Source: Deltaproteobacteria bacterium
GTDB taxonomy: Bacteria; Myxococcota_A; UBA9160; UBA4427
Assembly (NCBI GenBank): GCA_016713665.1
Contig: JADJOR010000001.1
Coordinates: forward strand, 124,001-188,000
Direction: 5' to 3'
DNA length: 64,000 nucleotides
The notes beneath the pieces were generated by a model. That model ran no database searches. It worked only from the letters and a program-made list of their open reading frames with translations, and was not told where the DNA came from. Position 1 is the stretch's first letter; every line of letters starts with the position of its first letter. This document shows positions 33,934-48,515 of this stretch, in pieces. The position numbers were made by a program, and so were the translations under genes.

Positions 33934-35530
33934 GCTGCGGGGGGCGCGATGAGCGGCGTCGGACGGGGGGCGTCGGGTCGCGGCGTCGCGAGCGCGGCAG
34001 GGCTGCTCGCGGCGAGCGTGCTCGCGGCGCGGCTCTTCGGGCTGCTGCGCGACATCCTGTTCGCGAAGAACGTGGGGGCGGGCTCGGCGGCGGACGCCTA
34101 TTTCGCGGCCTTCCTCGTGCCCGACATCCTCGGCTATCTGCTGGCGTCGGGCGCAGCCTCGGTCGCGTTGACGCCGCCCTATCTGAAGCGCCTCGAGCGC
34201 GAGGGACCCGAGGCGGCGGCGCGCTTCGCGTCGGTCGTCGTCGGCAACGTGACGGCTGCGTCGATCGCGGCGACGCTGCTGTGCTGGCTCTACGCCGAGC
34301 CGCTCCTGCGGCTGCAATTTCCCGACTTCGACGCGGCGACCCACGCCGACGCGCTGCGCCTGATGCGGATCGTGCTGCCGGCGCAGGTCTTCTTCCTGAC
34401 GGGCGGCTGTCTGCGCGGGGTGCTCATGGCGCATGGCCATTTCGGCGCCCAGGCCGCCTCGTCGGTCGTCTACAGCGCGGCCCCGATCGTCGGCGGCCTC
34501 GTCGTCGCCGGCGCCGACGGCTTCGCCTGGGGCACCCTCGCCGGTGCCCTGATCGGTCAGTGGGCGATCCCGGTCGTGGCGCTGCGGCGGCTTCCTGGCG
34601 CGGTCGGTCGCATGCGGATCGGATTCCTCGATCACGACTTCCGCGAATATCTCTGGCTCGCGCTCCCGCTCATGCTCGGCGTCGGCCTCACGACCGTCGA
34701 CGAGTGGTACGAAAAATGGGTGGGCGCGGCGGTGGCGCCGGGCGCGATCGCGGCGATCACCTACGCGCGCAAGCTGATGATGCTGCCCGTCGGCGTCGTC
34801 GGACAGGCGGTGGGCGCGGCGCTGCTGCCCTCGCTGACGGCGCTCTTCCAGCGCGACGCGCGCCGGGAGTTCGAGGCGCTGTTGACCGGGACGCTGCGCA
34901 CGACCCTCGGCCTCGGGATCCTCGCGGGCGGCGCGCTCGCGGCGCTGGCTTCGCCGATCGTGCGCGTGGTCTACGAGCGCGGGCGCTTCGGCGGGGCGGA
35001 CTCGGCGCAGGTGACGGCGCTGCTCGTGCTGCTCGCGTGCGCGGTGCCGGGTTGGGTCGTGCAGCAGGTCGCGGTGCGCGGGTTCTACGCGCGCAGCGAG
35101 ATGTGGCGCGCGATGGGGCTCTCGAGCGCGATCGCGCTGGCGGTCTTTCCGCTCTATCTGCTGGGCGGTCGCGTCCGCGGCGTCGAAGGGCTCGCCCTCG
35201 CGTCGGTCGCGGCGATCACGGGCAACGCCGTCGTGACCGTCGTCTGGCTGCGGCTGCGGGCGGGCTCGCCCGATCTCGGTGGGCTCGCCGCGACGCTCCT
35301 GCGCACGCTCGCGATCGTCGCGGTCGCGGGTGTCGCCGCGGATCGCGCGCTGGCTGCTCTCGCGCCCCGGGCGCTGCCGGCGCTCGTGCAGCTCGTCGCC
35401 GGCGGCGCGGTCTTCGGCGTGTTCGTTCTGCTCGGCGTGCGCTTCGCCGGCGACCCACCGCTGCGCGCGGGGCTCGAGCGGGTGCTCGGGCGATTGCTCC
35501 GGATCGTTCGGCGCGGCGCGGGGGGGCGGC

Positions 35531-39372
<3,842 letters not shown>

Positions 39373-39376
<4 letters not shown>

Positions 39377-39401
39377 TCTCGTCCGTCCGGCCCTCTAATG
39401 T
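39373..39401 (+). promoter_or_regulatory. Promoter of the tRNA-Lys gene
   Basis: TTGATC (39373-39378) and TAATGT (39396-39401) with a 17-nt spacer. The tRNA 5' end is 7 nt past the -10. The -35 overlaps the stop of the oxoprolinase gene. Confidence 0.65.
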
Positions 39402-39407
39402 CCGCCC

Positions 39408-39484
39408 GGGCGAGTAGCTCAATTGGTTAGAGCAAGTGACTCTTAATCACTAGGTTCAGGGTTCGATTCCCTGCTCGCTCACCA
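39408..39484 (+). tRNA. tRNA-Lys (anticodon CTT)
   Basis: 77-nt cloverleaf. Acceptor GGGCGAG pairs with CTCGCTC, D stem GCTC/GAGC, anticodon stem AGTGA/TCACT around loop CTCTTAA (anticodon CTT), T stem CAGGG/CCCTG with TTCGATT. Encoded CCA at 39482-39484. Confidence 0.96.
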
Positions 39485-39613
39485 CCCAGCCCGGTCGAAC
39501 GCGTCGCGCGACGCTGCTCGAATCGGCTCGGATCTCCGGATCCGAGTGCGAGAGGAGCGGAGGGCGTGCGGCCGACTGCGTTTCGACCTCGATCGCTCGG
39601 CGATCGCGGGCAT

Positions 39614-39696
39614 GCCGGGGTGGCGGAACTGGTAGACGCAGTGGCCTTAGAAGCCACCGTCCTTTGGACGTGCAGGTTCGAGTCCTGTCCCCGGCA
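39614..39696 (+). tRNA. tRNA-Leu (anticodon TAG)
   Basis: Class II tRNA of 83 nt. Acceptor GCCGGGG/CCCCGGC, anticodon stem GTGGC/GCCAC around CTTAGAA (anticodon TAG), long variable arm (GTCCTTTGGAC), T stem GCAGG/CCTGT with one G-T pair. The bases after discriminator A are CCC, so the 3' CCA is not encoded, unlike the other three tRNAs here. Confidence 0.94.
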
Positions 39697-39824
39697 CCCT
39701 CACGGCGAGGTCCCTGGTCCGCGCCGGAAGGACTGCGCCGATCGGGCCGGTCGGACGCCGGGCAGATCGCCCGGCGGGCATCCAGTCCGCGAGCTGCACG
39801 CGAACTCTCAAGATCGAGGATGGC

Positions 39825-41141
39825 ATGGCTGAATTGGTGACCGCAGCGAGCGAGGTCCGGGTCGAGAAGAACGTCGTCTCCCCGGTGGTGAGTGAGGTCT
39901 CGGTGGAGGTCCCGGCCGGCCGGGTCGACGAGGCCTTCGGTCGGGTGCTGCAGGAGCTTCGGAAGGGGGCCCGCGTGAAGGGCTTCCGGCCGGGCAAGGT
40001 CCCGCCCCACGTCATCAAGCAGCTCTACGGCCCCCAGCTCGGCGAAGAGGTCGAGCGCGTGCTGGTGAACCAGACGCTGCCCGACGCCGTCACGCAGGTC
40101 GGGGTCGTGCCCGTGGTCGAGCCGCAGATCGAGGCGGAGCCGCCGGTGGCTGGCCAGACGTTCAAGTACAAGGCTCGAATCGAGATGAAGCCCGAGATCG
40201 AGCTACCCGATCTCGCTTCGCTTTCCGGCTCGCGACCGGCCGTGAAGGTCGGCCAGGACGAGGTCCTCGCCGAGCTCGAGCGATTGCGCGAGCGCCAGGC
40301 GGCCTGGATCGAGGAGGCGGACGACGCGCTCGCGGCCGTCGGCCATCAGGTCACCGTCGACTTCGTCGGCACGCTCGACGGCGTCGCTTTCGAGGGCGGC
40401 ACCGCCGAAGGCGTCGAGATCGAGCTCGGCTCGGGGCGCATGATCCCCGGCTTCGAGGAGCAGCTGGTCGGCGCCCGCTCCGGCGAGGCGCGCACGCTGA
40501 ACGTGACCTTCCCGACGCCCTACGGCAACGCCGAGCTCGCCGGCAAGGCCGCCGACTTCGCGGCGAAGGTGACGGCGATCAAGCGCCGGGAGCTGCCGGC
40601 GCTCGACGACGATTTTGCGAAGGACCTCGGGGATTTCGAGACCCTTGATGACGTGAAGCGCAAGCTTCAGGAATCCCTCGAGGCCCAGCGTCGCCAGGCC
40701 TCCGATCACGCGCTCGAGCGCAGCCTGCTCGACGATCTCGTCGCGCGCACGCGCTTCGAAGTTCCGCCGACGCTCGTCTCACGACAGCTCGAGAGCCAGA
40801 TCCAGCAGCTCGAGCAGCAGCTGCGTGGGCGGCTGCCCGAGAACGAGCTGCGCATGCGCGTGGCGCAGCTGCGCGAAGAGGGCTGGGACGACGCTCGGCG
40901 GCGGGTGCAGGAGGCGCTGCTGCTCGAGTCCGTCGCGTCGCGCGCGACGCTCGAGGCCAGCGAGGAGGAGATCCACGCGCGCCTCGACGAGATGGCGGCG
41001 AGCCAGGGATTCGACGCCAAGCTGATGCACGATCTCGCCCGCGCCCAGGGCTGGCACGCCGCGATCGCCGCAGAGATCGTCGATCGCAAGGCGCTCGCCC
41101 ATCTGATCGCGCAGGCCCGGATCGCCGACGTCGAGGCCTGA
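39825..41141 (+). CDS. tig: Trigger factor
   Basis: 438-residue ribosome-associated chaperone and prolyl isomerase. The ribosome-binding signature appears as KGFRPGKVPPHVIKQLYG (residues about 53-70). The FKBP-type domain spans about 155-240 (HQVTVDFVGTLDGVAFEGG, IPGFEEQLVGARSGE). The C-terminal helical chaperone arms follow. ATG 39825 after GAGGATGG. Heads the classic tig-clpP-clpX-lon set, though a 293-nt gap separates it from clpP. Confidence 0.96.
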   Translation: MAELVTAASEVRVEKNVVSPVVSEVSVEVPAGRVDEAFGRVLQELRKGARVKGFRPGKVPPHVIKQLYGPQLGEEVERVLVNQTLPDAVTQVGVVPVVEPQIEAEPPVAGQTFKYKARIEMKPEIELPDLASLSGSRPAVKVGQDEVLAELERLRERQAAWIEEADDALAAVGHQVTVDFVGTLDGVAFEGGTAEGVEIELGSGRMIPGFEEQLVGARSGEARTLNVTFPTPYGNAELAGKAADFAAKVTAIKRRELPALDDDFAKDLGDFETLDDVKRKLQESLEAQRRQASDHALERSLLDDLVARTRFEVPPTLVSRQLESQIQQLEQQLRGRLPENELRMRVAQLREEGWDDARRRVQEALLLESVASRATLEASEEEIHARLDEMAASQGFDAKLMHDLARAQGWHAAIAAEIVDRKALAHLIAQARIADVEA

Positions 41142-41190
41142 GCGCCGACCGCGAGAGCGCGCGGCGTTCGTTTCGGACTTCTCGAGCGGC

Positions 41191-41261
41191 CTCTCGTTCG
41201 GTCCTTCGTTGGGCCCTTCGTTCGGCCTTCGTTCGGCCTTCGTTCGGCCCTTCGTTCGGCC
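41191..41261 (+). repeat. Tandem repeat of CTTCGTTCGGC in the tig-clpP gap
   Basis: Six degenerate 10-12-bp copies of CTTCGTTCGGC run head to tail, with single-base changes and length differences. It fills part of the 293-nt intergenic interval 41142-41435, where no ORF is convincing. The remaining part upstream of clpP has GAGAGGAGAG as a ribosome binding site. Confidence 0.75.
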
Positions 41262-41435
41262 ACGCGCTCGCGATCGTGCGCGCCCGAGCGGCCGATGGGC
41301 GTGCGCGGCGGCGTGCGAGCGCGCGGGAGGCGTCGGGCCCTGCGCATCGCGCCGCTGCGCCCCCGCGAGTTGCCAAGCCTGTCCGGAAGACCGAGACTCC
41401 GCTTCCAGTTCGTTCGAGAGGAGAGACGCACGAAG

Positions 41436-42064
41436 ATGAGGGAGCGGACCCCGACGGTGGCCTACACGATCCCGTACGTGATCGAGCAGAATCAACGGGG
41501 CGAACGGGTGTTCGACATCTATTCGCGCCTCCTGCGCGATCGGGTGATCTTCCTCGGGAGCGAGATCCACGACGACGTCGCGAATGTCGTGGTGGCCCAG
41601 CTCCTGTATCTCGAGGCCGACGATCCGGACAAGGACATCCATCTCTACATCAACTCGCCGGGGGGCTCGGTGACCGCCGGTCTCGCCATCTACGACACGA
41701 TGCAGTTCATCCGCTCCGACGTGCACACGACCTGCATCGGCCAGGCTTCCTCGATGGGCGCCTGGCTGCTCGCGGCGGGCACGCCCGGGAAGCGGACGGC
41801 GCTCGCGAATTCGCGGGTGATGATTCATCAGCCGATGGGCGGCGCCCGGGGCCAGGCCTCCGACATCGACATCCAGGCGCAAGAGATCCTGAAGCTGCGC
41901 CATCGGATGAATGAAATCCTGTCGAGCCATACGGGCCGCCCGCTCGAGCAGATCGCCTCCGATACGGAGCGCGATTACTATATGAGTGCGGCCGAGGCGA
42001 AGGAGTACGGGATCGTCGACGTCGTCGCGAGCAGTCGCGCGACGCTGCTCAAGGAAGTGGCGAA

Positions 42065-42068
<4 letters not shown>
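41436..42068 (+). CDS. clpP: ATP-dependent Clp protease proteolytic subunit ClpP
   Basis: 210-residue serine peptidase that forms the tetradecameric barrel used by ClpX. Catalytic Ser106 in GQASSMGAW, His131 in MIHQPMGG, and the catalytic Asp follows in the C-terminal region; YINSPGGSVTAGLAIYDT is the family signature. ATG 41436 is chosen over the longer open frame (repeat-rich and Arg-rich) because GAGAGGAGAG precedes it. ATGA overlap with clpX. Confidence 0.97.
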
Positions 42069-43309
<1,241 letters not shown>

Positions 43310-43318
43310 TCGTCGTTG

Positions 43319-43335
43319 CACCTCCCCGGGAGGTG
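43319..43335 (+). other. Inverted repeat between clpX and lon
   Basis: CACCTCC-CCG-GGAGGTG is a perfect 7-bp hairpin 10 nt after the clpX stop. It overlaps a second palindrome, GAGGTGACCTC (43331-43341). No T-run follows, so it may be an operator or an mRNA structure rather than a terminator. Confidence 0.4.
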
Positions 43336-43407
43336 ACCTCAGCGGACGGTGTCCTCGTGAGGAGGCGATCTCATCCCGGCGCGGCCTGAACGATTCGGAG
43401 GGGGGGC

Positions 43408-45888
43408 ATGGCTGAATCGAGCGTGACCGAGTCGAAGGCGGAGGCGAAGAAGGGAAGTCGGATCCCGCTGCTGCCGCTGCGGGACATCGTCGTCTTCCCC
43501 CATATGGTCGTCCCGCTCTTCGTGGGCCGGCCCAAGTCGATCCAGGCCCTCGAGGACGCGATGGCGGCCGATCGTCGCCTCGTCGTCGCGGCGCAGCGCG
43601 TTGCCGGCGAAGAGGATCCGACGCCCGAGGACATCTACTCGATCGGGACCCTCGGCACGATCATCCAGCTTCTGCGGCTCCCCGATGGCACGGTCAAGGT
43701 CCTCGTCGAGGGCCGGGCCCGGGCCGAGATCCGGCGCTTCGCCGCGGTCGAGCCCTATTTCTCGGTCGAGATCCAGGAGCTGCGCGACGAGGCGAACGAC
43801 ACGCCCGAGGCGAAGGCGCTCGTGCTCTCGGTCCATACGACCTTCGATGCCTACTCGAAGCTGAACAAGAAGGTCGCGCCGGAGGTCGTCAACTCGATCA
43901 CCGCGATCCAGGACCCGGGCAAGCTCGCCGACTCGGTCGTGGCGCATCTCAACCTGAAGCTGCCCGATCGCCAGAAGCTGCTCGAGATCCTCTCGGCCGC
44001 CGAGCGGCTCGAAGAGGTCTACAGCCGCATGCAGGCCGAGATCGAGGTGCTCGAGGTCGAGCGCAAGATCCGCGGTCGCGTCAAGAAGCAGATGGAGCGC
44101 TCCCAGAAGGAGTACTACCTCAACGAGCAGATGCGGGCGATCCAGAAGGAGCTCGGTGAGCGCGAGGATCCGAAGAACGAGATCGCTGAGCTCGAAGAGC
44201 AGCTCTCGGCCAAGAAGATGCCGCAGGAGGCGCGCGACCGGACCGAGAAGGAGCTGAAGAAGCTGAAGCAGATGTCGCCGATGGCGGCGGAAGCGACGGT
44301 CGTCCGCAACTACATCGACTGGATGCTCGGCCTGCCGTGGAACGATCACAAGCAGGAAGAGAAGGATCTGAAGGTCTCCGAGGGGATCCTCGACGCGGAC
44401 CACTACGGCCTCGACAAGCCGAAGGAGCGGATCCTCGAATATCTCGCGGTCCAGACGCTGGTCGAGAAGCTGAAGGGTCCGATCCTCTGTCTCGTCGGGC
44501 CGCCCGGCGTCGGCAAGACCTCCCTCGGCAAGTCGATCGCCCGGGCGACGGGGCGCGACTTCGTGCGCATCAGTCTCGGCGGCGTCCGCGACGAGGCCGA
44601 GATCCGGGGCCACCGCCGGACCTACATCGGCGCGCTGCCCGGCAAGATCATCCAGGGCCTCAAGAAGGCTGGCAGCTCGAATCCCGTCTTCCTGCTCGAC
44701 GAGATCGACAAGATGTCGATGGATTTCCGCGGCGATCCGAGCTCGGCGATGCTCGAGGTCCTCGATCCGGAGCAGAACCACACGTTCTCGGACCACTACC
44801 TCGACGTCGACTACGACCTCTCGCGGGTCATGTTCATCTGCACGGCGAACGTCCTCTCCGAGATTCCGCGACCGCTCCAGGATCGCATGGAGATCATCCA
44901 GATCCCCGGCTACATCGAGTCGGAGAAGCTCGCGATCGCGCAGAAGCATCTCGTCGACAAGGTCCGCCGGGACAACGGCCTCGCGGACGGGGATCTGCTC
45001 TTCGCCGAGGGTGCGCTGCTCGAGGTGATCCGGCATTACACGCGGGAGTCCGGCGTCCGCTCGCTCGAGCGCGAGCTCGCCTCCATCGCGCGCAAGATCG
45101 CGCGGGAGAAGGTCTCGGCAGGGGAGAAGTTCAGGCCGGTGCGCGTCAGCCAGAAGCTCGTCAAGAAATATCTCGGCGTCTCGCGCTACCGCTTCGGGCG
45201 GACCGAGGACGAGAATCGGATCGGCGTCACGACCGGCCTCGCCTATACCGAGGTCGGCGGCGATCTGCTCCAGACCGAGGTCTCCGTCACGCCGGGCAAG
45301 GGCAAGCTCCTGATCACCGGCCGCCTCGGCGAGGTCATGCAGGAGTCCGCCAACGCGGCGATGTCCTACATCCGCTCCCGGGCGAAGCAGCTCGGCCTGA
45401 CCAGCGACTTCCACGACAAGGTCGACATCCACATCCACGTCCCCGACGGCGGCACGCCGAAGGACGGCCCGTCCGCGGGCATCACGCTCGCGACGACGAT
45501 CGCGTCGGCGCTGACGCGGATTCCGGTGCGGGCCAACGTGGCGATGACGGGAGAGATCACGCTGCGCGGGCGGGTGCTCCCGATCGGCGGGCTCAAGGAG
45601 AAGCTGATCGCGGCCCATCGAGGCGGCATCGATACCGTGCTGATCCCGAAGGACAACGAGAAGGACCTGAAGGATCTGCCGGACATCATCAAGAAGAACA
45701 TCCGCCTGATCCCGGTGACCCACATGGACGAGGTCCTGCGCGAGGCGCTCGTCGTGACCGATCCCAATCGCTTCCTCACCGACGGCGACGGGACCCACGA
45801 GATCGAGGAGATCTACATCGTCCCGGGTCACCATCCGCGGCCGCTTCCGATCGGGAGCGAGCTGCCGCATCCGGCCGGCGTCAACTGA
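43408..45888 (+). CDS. lon: ATP-dependent protease Lon
   Basis: 826-residue Lon. LonN substrate domain at about 20-225 (LPLRDIVVFPHMVVPLFVGR), AAA+ domain with Walker A GPPGVGKT (about 364-371) and VFLLDEIDKM, and the C-terminal protease with Ser689 (DGPSAGI) and Lys732 (GGLKEKLIAAHR) as the catalytic dyad. ATG 43408 follows a strong GGAGGGGGGG. Degrades misfolded and regulatory proteins in the cytoplasm. Confidence 0.97.
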   Translation: MAESSVTESKAEAKKGSRIPLLPLRDIVVFPHMVVPLFVGRPKSIQALEDAMAADRRLVVAAQRVAGEEDPTPEDIYSIGTLGTIIQLLRLPDGTVKVLVEGRARAEIRRFAAVEPYFSVEIQELRDEANDTPEAKALVLSVHTTFDAYSKLNKKVAPEVVNSITAIQDPGKLADSVVAHLNLKLPDRQKLLEILSAAERLEEVYSRMQAEIEVLEVERKIRGRVKKQMERSQKEYYLNEQMRAIQKELGEREDPKNEIAELEEQLSAKKMPQEARDRTEKELKKLKQMSPMAAEATVVRNYIDWMLGLPWNDHKQEEKDLKVSEGILDADHYGLDKPKERILEYLAVQTLVEKLKGPILCLVGPPGVGKTSLGKSIARATGRDFVRISLGGVRDEAEIRGHRRTYIGALPGKIIQGLKKAGSSNPVFLLDEIDKMSMDFRGDPSSAMLEVLDPEQNHTFSDHYLDVDYDLSRVMFICTANVLSEIPRPLQDRMEIIQIPGYIESEKLAIAQKHLVDKVRRDNGLADGDLLFAEGALLEVIRHYTRESGVRSLERELASIARKIAREKVSAGEKFRPVRVSQKLVKKYLGVSRYRFGRTEDENRIGVTTGLAYTEVGGDLLQTEVSVTPGKGKLLITGRLGEVMQESANAAMSYIRSRAKQLGLTSDFHDKVDIHIHVPDGGTPKDGPSAGITLATTIASALTRIPVRANVAMTGEITLRGRVLPIGGLKEKLIAAHRGGIDTVLIPKDNEKDLKDLPDIIKKNIRLIPVTHMDEVLREALVVTDPNRFLTDGDGTHEIEEIYIVPGHHPRPLPIGSELPHPAGVN

Positions 45889-45921
45889 TCGTCCGATTTC
45901 TCCGCCCGGGCTGCCCGGGAT

Positions 45922-45998
45922 GGGCGCGTAGCTCAGCTGGTTAGAGCACCTCGTTTACACCGAGGGGGTCCGGGGTTCGAATCCCTGTGCGCCCACCA
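45922..45998 (+). tRNA. tRNA-Val (anticodon TAC)
   Basis: 77 nt. Acceptor GGGCGCG/TGCGCCC (one G-T pair), D arm GCTC/GAGC, anticodon stem CCTCG/CGAGG around TTTACAC (anticodon TAC), T stem CGGGG/CCCTG with TTCGAAT. CCA encoded at 45996-45998. Confidence 0.95.
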
Positions 45999-46123
45999 TC
46001 TCCGTCCGCGGCAGCGGTTCGCGCACGGCCCCGAATCCTGCGGCCCGAGCCTGCCGGCGAATCGGTGGTTCGACGGGGCGATGGGCAGACGTTCTCGATG
46101 GGGCCACGAGGCGACCGCAAGCG

Positions 46124-46822
46124 ATGGACCGCAGCGCCTTCGAATCCGAAACCGTCTTTCCCGCCGAGCCCGTCGAGCCCCGCGTCTTCGTCGAGGACGT
46201 GATCCCGTCGCTCTTCGTCGATCTGGAGCTCTCGCCCGAGGAGCGGGCGGCGGAGCTGCGGGTCGGCATCGTGCTGCGCGGGGAGGGCGGCGGCGAATGG
46301 ACGCTCCACTTCGTCGAGGGCGAGCTCGGCATCCGCTCGGTGCGCGCCCCCGAATGCGATCTCACGATCGTCCAGCGGGTCGAGGACTGGCGTTCGGCGC
46401 TCTGGGAGGGTCGCCCCGCCTTCGTCGCGGACGCGCTCGAGCTGCTGCTTCAGCCGGGCGCCGTCGGGATCCGGCCCGGGCTCCGGCCGGGGATGGCGGG
46501 GCTCGCTTCGATGCCCGATCCGCAGACGGTGGCCGAGCTGCGGGCGCTGCGCGGGCTGCTCGAGATCCGGGTCGCGTCGGAGGCGGTCGGGGACGGGGAC
46601 GGCGAGGGGGACTGGTGTCTCGCGGTCCAGCTCGGGCCGGGGGCGCTCGCGACGACCCCCGACGCGACCATCGCCCTGGGCGCCGAGCAGGCTGAGGCGA
46701 TCCATCGCGGGGCGATCCATCCCATCGAGGCGCTGATCACGGGCCAGCTCCGGCTCGAGGGCGATCTCGGCCTGATCCTCCAGCTTCAGGCCCTCGCGAT
46801 GCGCGCGATGATTCCGCGCTAG
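46124..46822 (+). CDS. SCP2-like protein with two sterol-carrier-type repeats
   Basis: 232 residues. The C-terminal part (WCLAVQLGPGALATTPDATI, then LITGQLRLEGDLGLILQLQALA) fits the SCP2 lipid-binding fold (tryptophan strand, A/D-T box, GKLxIxGD). The N-terminal part (WTLHFVEGELGIRSVRAPE, CDLTIVQRVEDWRSALWEG) has the same pattern, so two SCP2-like units are joined. No signal or membrane segment. ATG 46124. Lipid cargo is unknown. It lies alone between two tRNA genes. Confidence 0.6.
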   Translation: MDRSAFESETVFPAEPVEPRVFVEDVIPSLFVDLELSPEERAAELRVGIVLRGEGGGEWTLHFVEGELGIRSVRAPECDLTIVQRVEDWRSALWEGRPAFVADALELLLQPGAVGIRPGLRPGMAGLASMPDPQTVAELRALRGLLEIRVASEAVGDGDGEGDWCLAVQLGPGALATTPDATIALGAEQAEAIHRGAIHPIEALITGQLRLEGDLGLILQLQALAMRAMIPR

Positions 46823-46868
46823 CGGCGCCGCGGCATCTCGGCTAAAAATTGCCGCCCAGAACTGCTGC

Positions 46869-46945
46869 GGGCCGGTAGTTCAACCGGTTAGAGCACCGGC
46901 CTGTCACGCCGGAAGTTGCGGGTTCGAGTCCCGTCCGGCCCGCCA
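46869..46945 (+). tRNA. tRNA-Asp (anticodon GTC)
   Basis: 77 nt. Acceptor GGGCCGG/CCGGCCC, discriminator G (typical of tRNA-Asp), anticodon stem CCGGC/GCCGG around CTGTCAC (anticodon GTC), T stem GCGGG/CCCGT with one G-T pair. CCA encoded at 46943-46945. Confidence 0.96.
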
Positions 46946-47003
46946 GTCTCCTCCCTTCGATCATTTCCGATCGTCGCCGGTCGCATCCGACGTCGATTCG
47001 TGC

Positions 47004-48515
47004 TCAGCCCGGCTCGGGCAGGACCCGGCCCGCCGCGAGGCGGTGCTTCTGGACCTTGCCGAGGGCGTTGCGCGGGAGCGCCTCGACGCCGTAGAGCGCC
47101 CGCGGATGCTTGAACGGGGCGAGCCGATCGCCGACCCAGCCCCGGAGCGCAGCGAGCTCGAGCCCGTCCTTCAAGACCGCATAGGCCGCGACCCGCTCGC
47201 CCCACTCGGGCGAGGGCTCGCCGACGATCGCCACGTCCTCGATCGCGGGATGGCCGCGCAGCACGTCCTCGACCTCCCGCGGATAGACGTTGAAGCCGCC
47301 GCTGATGATCAGCTCCTTCGCGCGGCCATCGAGGGTGACGTAGCCATCGGCGTCGATGCGGCCGAGATCGCCGGTCCGGAAGAAGCAGTCCGGCGTGAAG
47401 GCCTCGGCGTTCGCCTCGGGCCGCCGCCAGTAGCCGTCGAAGACGTTGGGCCCGCGGACTTCGATCTCCCGCCGCTCGCCGGCGACGCGGACCTCGACGC
47501 CCGGGAGCGGCAGCCCGACCGACCCCGCGCGCCGCTCCCCCGCGTACGGATTCGAGACCAGCATCAGCGTCTCCGTCATGCCATAGCGTTCGAGCACGAC
47601 CTGTCCGCTCGCCGCGAGCAGCTCGGCGTGGAGGCTCGCCGGGAGCGGCGCCGAGCCCGACACGCAGAGGCGTAGCGCCGAGAGGCGGCGGGCTTCGGGA
47701 TGGGTCGCGAGGCGGTGGTACATGGTCGGGACGCCGAAGAAGAGCGTCGCCGCATGGTTCCCGATGCCGTCGAGGATCGCGTCGGGGCGGAAGGCTTCGA
47801 AGAGCACCGCCGACGCCCCGCAGTGGAGCGTGCCGTGGAGGCCCACGCCGAGGCCGTGCATGTGGAAGAGGGGCAGCGCGAGCAGCAGCCGATCCGCCGC
47901 GGACCAGCGCCACGCGAGCCGCAGCGCCTCGGCGCTCGCGAGGGCATGGCGATGGCGCAAGACGGCGCCCTTGGGCGCGCCCGTCGTCCCCGACGTGTAA
48001 CAGAGAAGCGCCGCATCGTCGGGGGTTGCGAGCTCGAGGGCCGGCGTCGGACCGTCGGGCAGGTCGAGGGCGGGTGTAAGGCGATACACCGCGGGAGCGA
48101 GCTCCGCGACGAGGGCGCGGCGTGCCGGATCATCGACGATCGCCGCGGCGGGCTCGGCGTCGCGCAGCACGTGGGCGAGCTCGCGCGGGCCGTAGGCGGT
48201 GTTGGTCGGGACGACGACGAGGCCGAGGCGCAGGCAGGCGACGTAGGCGAGGACGAGCTCACTCGAGCTCTCGGCCGAGACGAGCACCCGGTCGCCCCGC
48301 GCGAGCCCGAGGCGGGCGAGCCGACCGGCGCGGATCGCGGTCCGCTGCGCGAGCTCTCCCCGGCTGAGCCAGCCCTGCTTCGGATCATGGATCTGGGGGA
48401 CGTCGGGACCGGTTCGCGCGTGGCGCATCCAGGCCGAGGTCAGATTCGGCGCCCCCCCTACCGTCGGATCGAAGCGCTCGCCCGGGGCGAGATGGGTCTG
48501 GGCCGGGATCGACAT
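47004..48515 (-). CDS. Malonyl-CoA synthetase (MatB)-like acyl-CoA synthetase
   Basis: 503-residue adenylate-forming enzyme. A3 motif LLCYTSGTTGAPKGAVL, then ALPLFHMHGLG, A5-like VLERYGMTET, A8 FFRTGDLGRIDADGYVTLDG and the catalytic Lys in LPRNALGKVQKHRL (A10). The closest resemblance I can name is MatB (malonate to malonyl-CoA), from the HMHGLG and RNALGKVQK segments; other short dicarboxylates are possible. ATG 48515 gives the standard length of about 500; the longer frame upstream is GC-shadow. Lies downstream of rarA but 392 nt away, separated by a hairpin. Confidence 0.78.
   Translation of the reverse strand: MSIPAQTHLAPGERFDPTVGGAPNLTSAWMRHARTGPDVPQIHDPKQGWLSRGELAQRTAIRAGRLARLGLARGDRVLVSAESSSELVLAYVACLRLGLVVVPTNTAYGPRELAHVLRDAEPAAAIVDDPARRALVAELAPAVYRLTPALDLPDGPTPALELATPDDAALLCYTSGTTGAPKGAVLRHRHALASAEALRLAWRWSAADRLLLALPLFHMHGLGVGLHGTLHCGASAVLFEAFRPDAILDGIGNHAATLFFGVPTMYHRLATHPEARRLSALRLCVSGSAPLPASLHAELLAASGQVVLERYGMTETLMLVSNPYAGERRAGSVGLPLPGVEVRVAGERREIEVRGPNVFDGYWRRPEANAEAFTPDCFFRTGDLGRIDADGYVTLDGRAKELIISGGFNVYPREVEDVLRGHPAIEDVAIVGEPSPEWGERVAAYAVLKDGLELAALRGWVGDRLAPFKHPRALYGVEALPRNALGKVQKHRLAAGRVLPEPG

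Noticed and set aside
39820..39836. TGGCATGGCTGAATTGG resembling a sigma-54 site at the tig start
   Set aside because: The dinucleotide 10 nt after GG is TT, not GC, and it overlaps the coding start.
46831..46857. GCGGCA...TGCCGC hairpin with A-rich loop before tRNA-Asp
   Set aside because: Only 6 bp with a 14-nt loop; not convincing as terminator or tRNA promoter.
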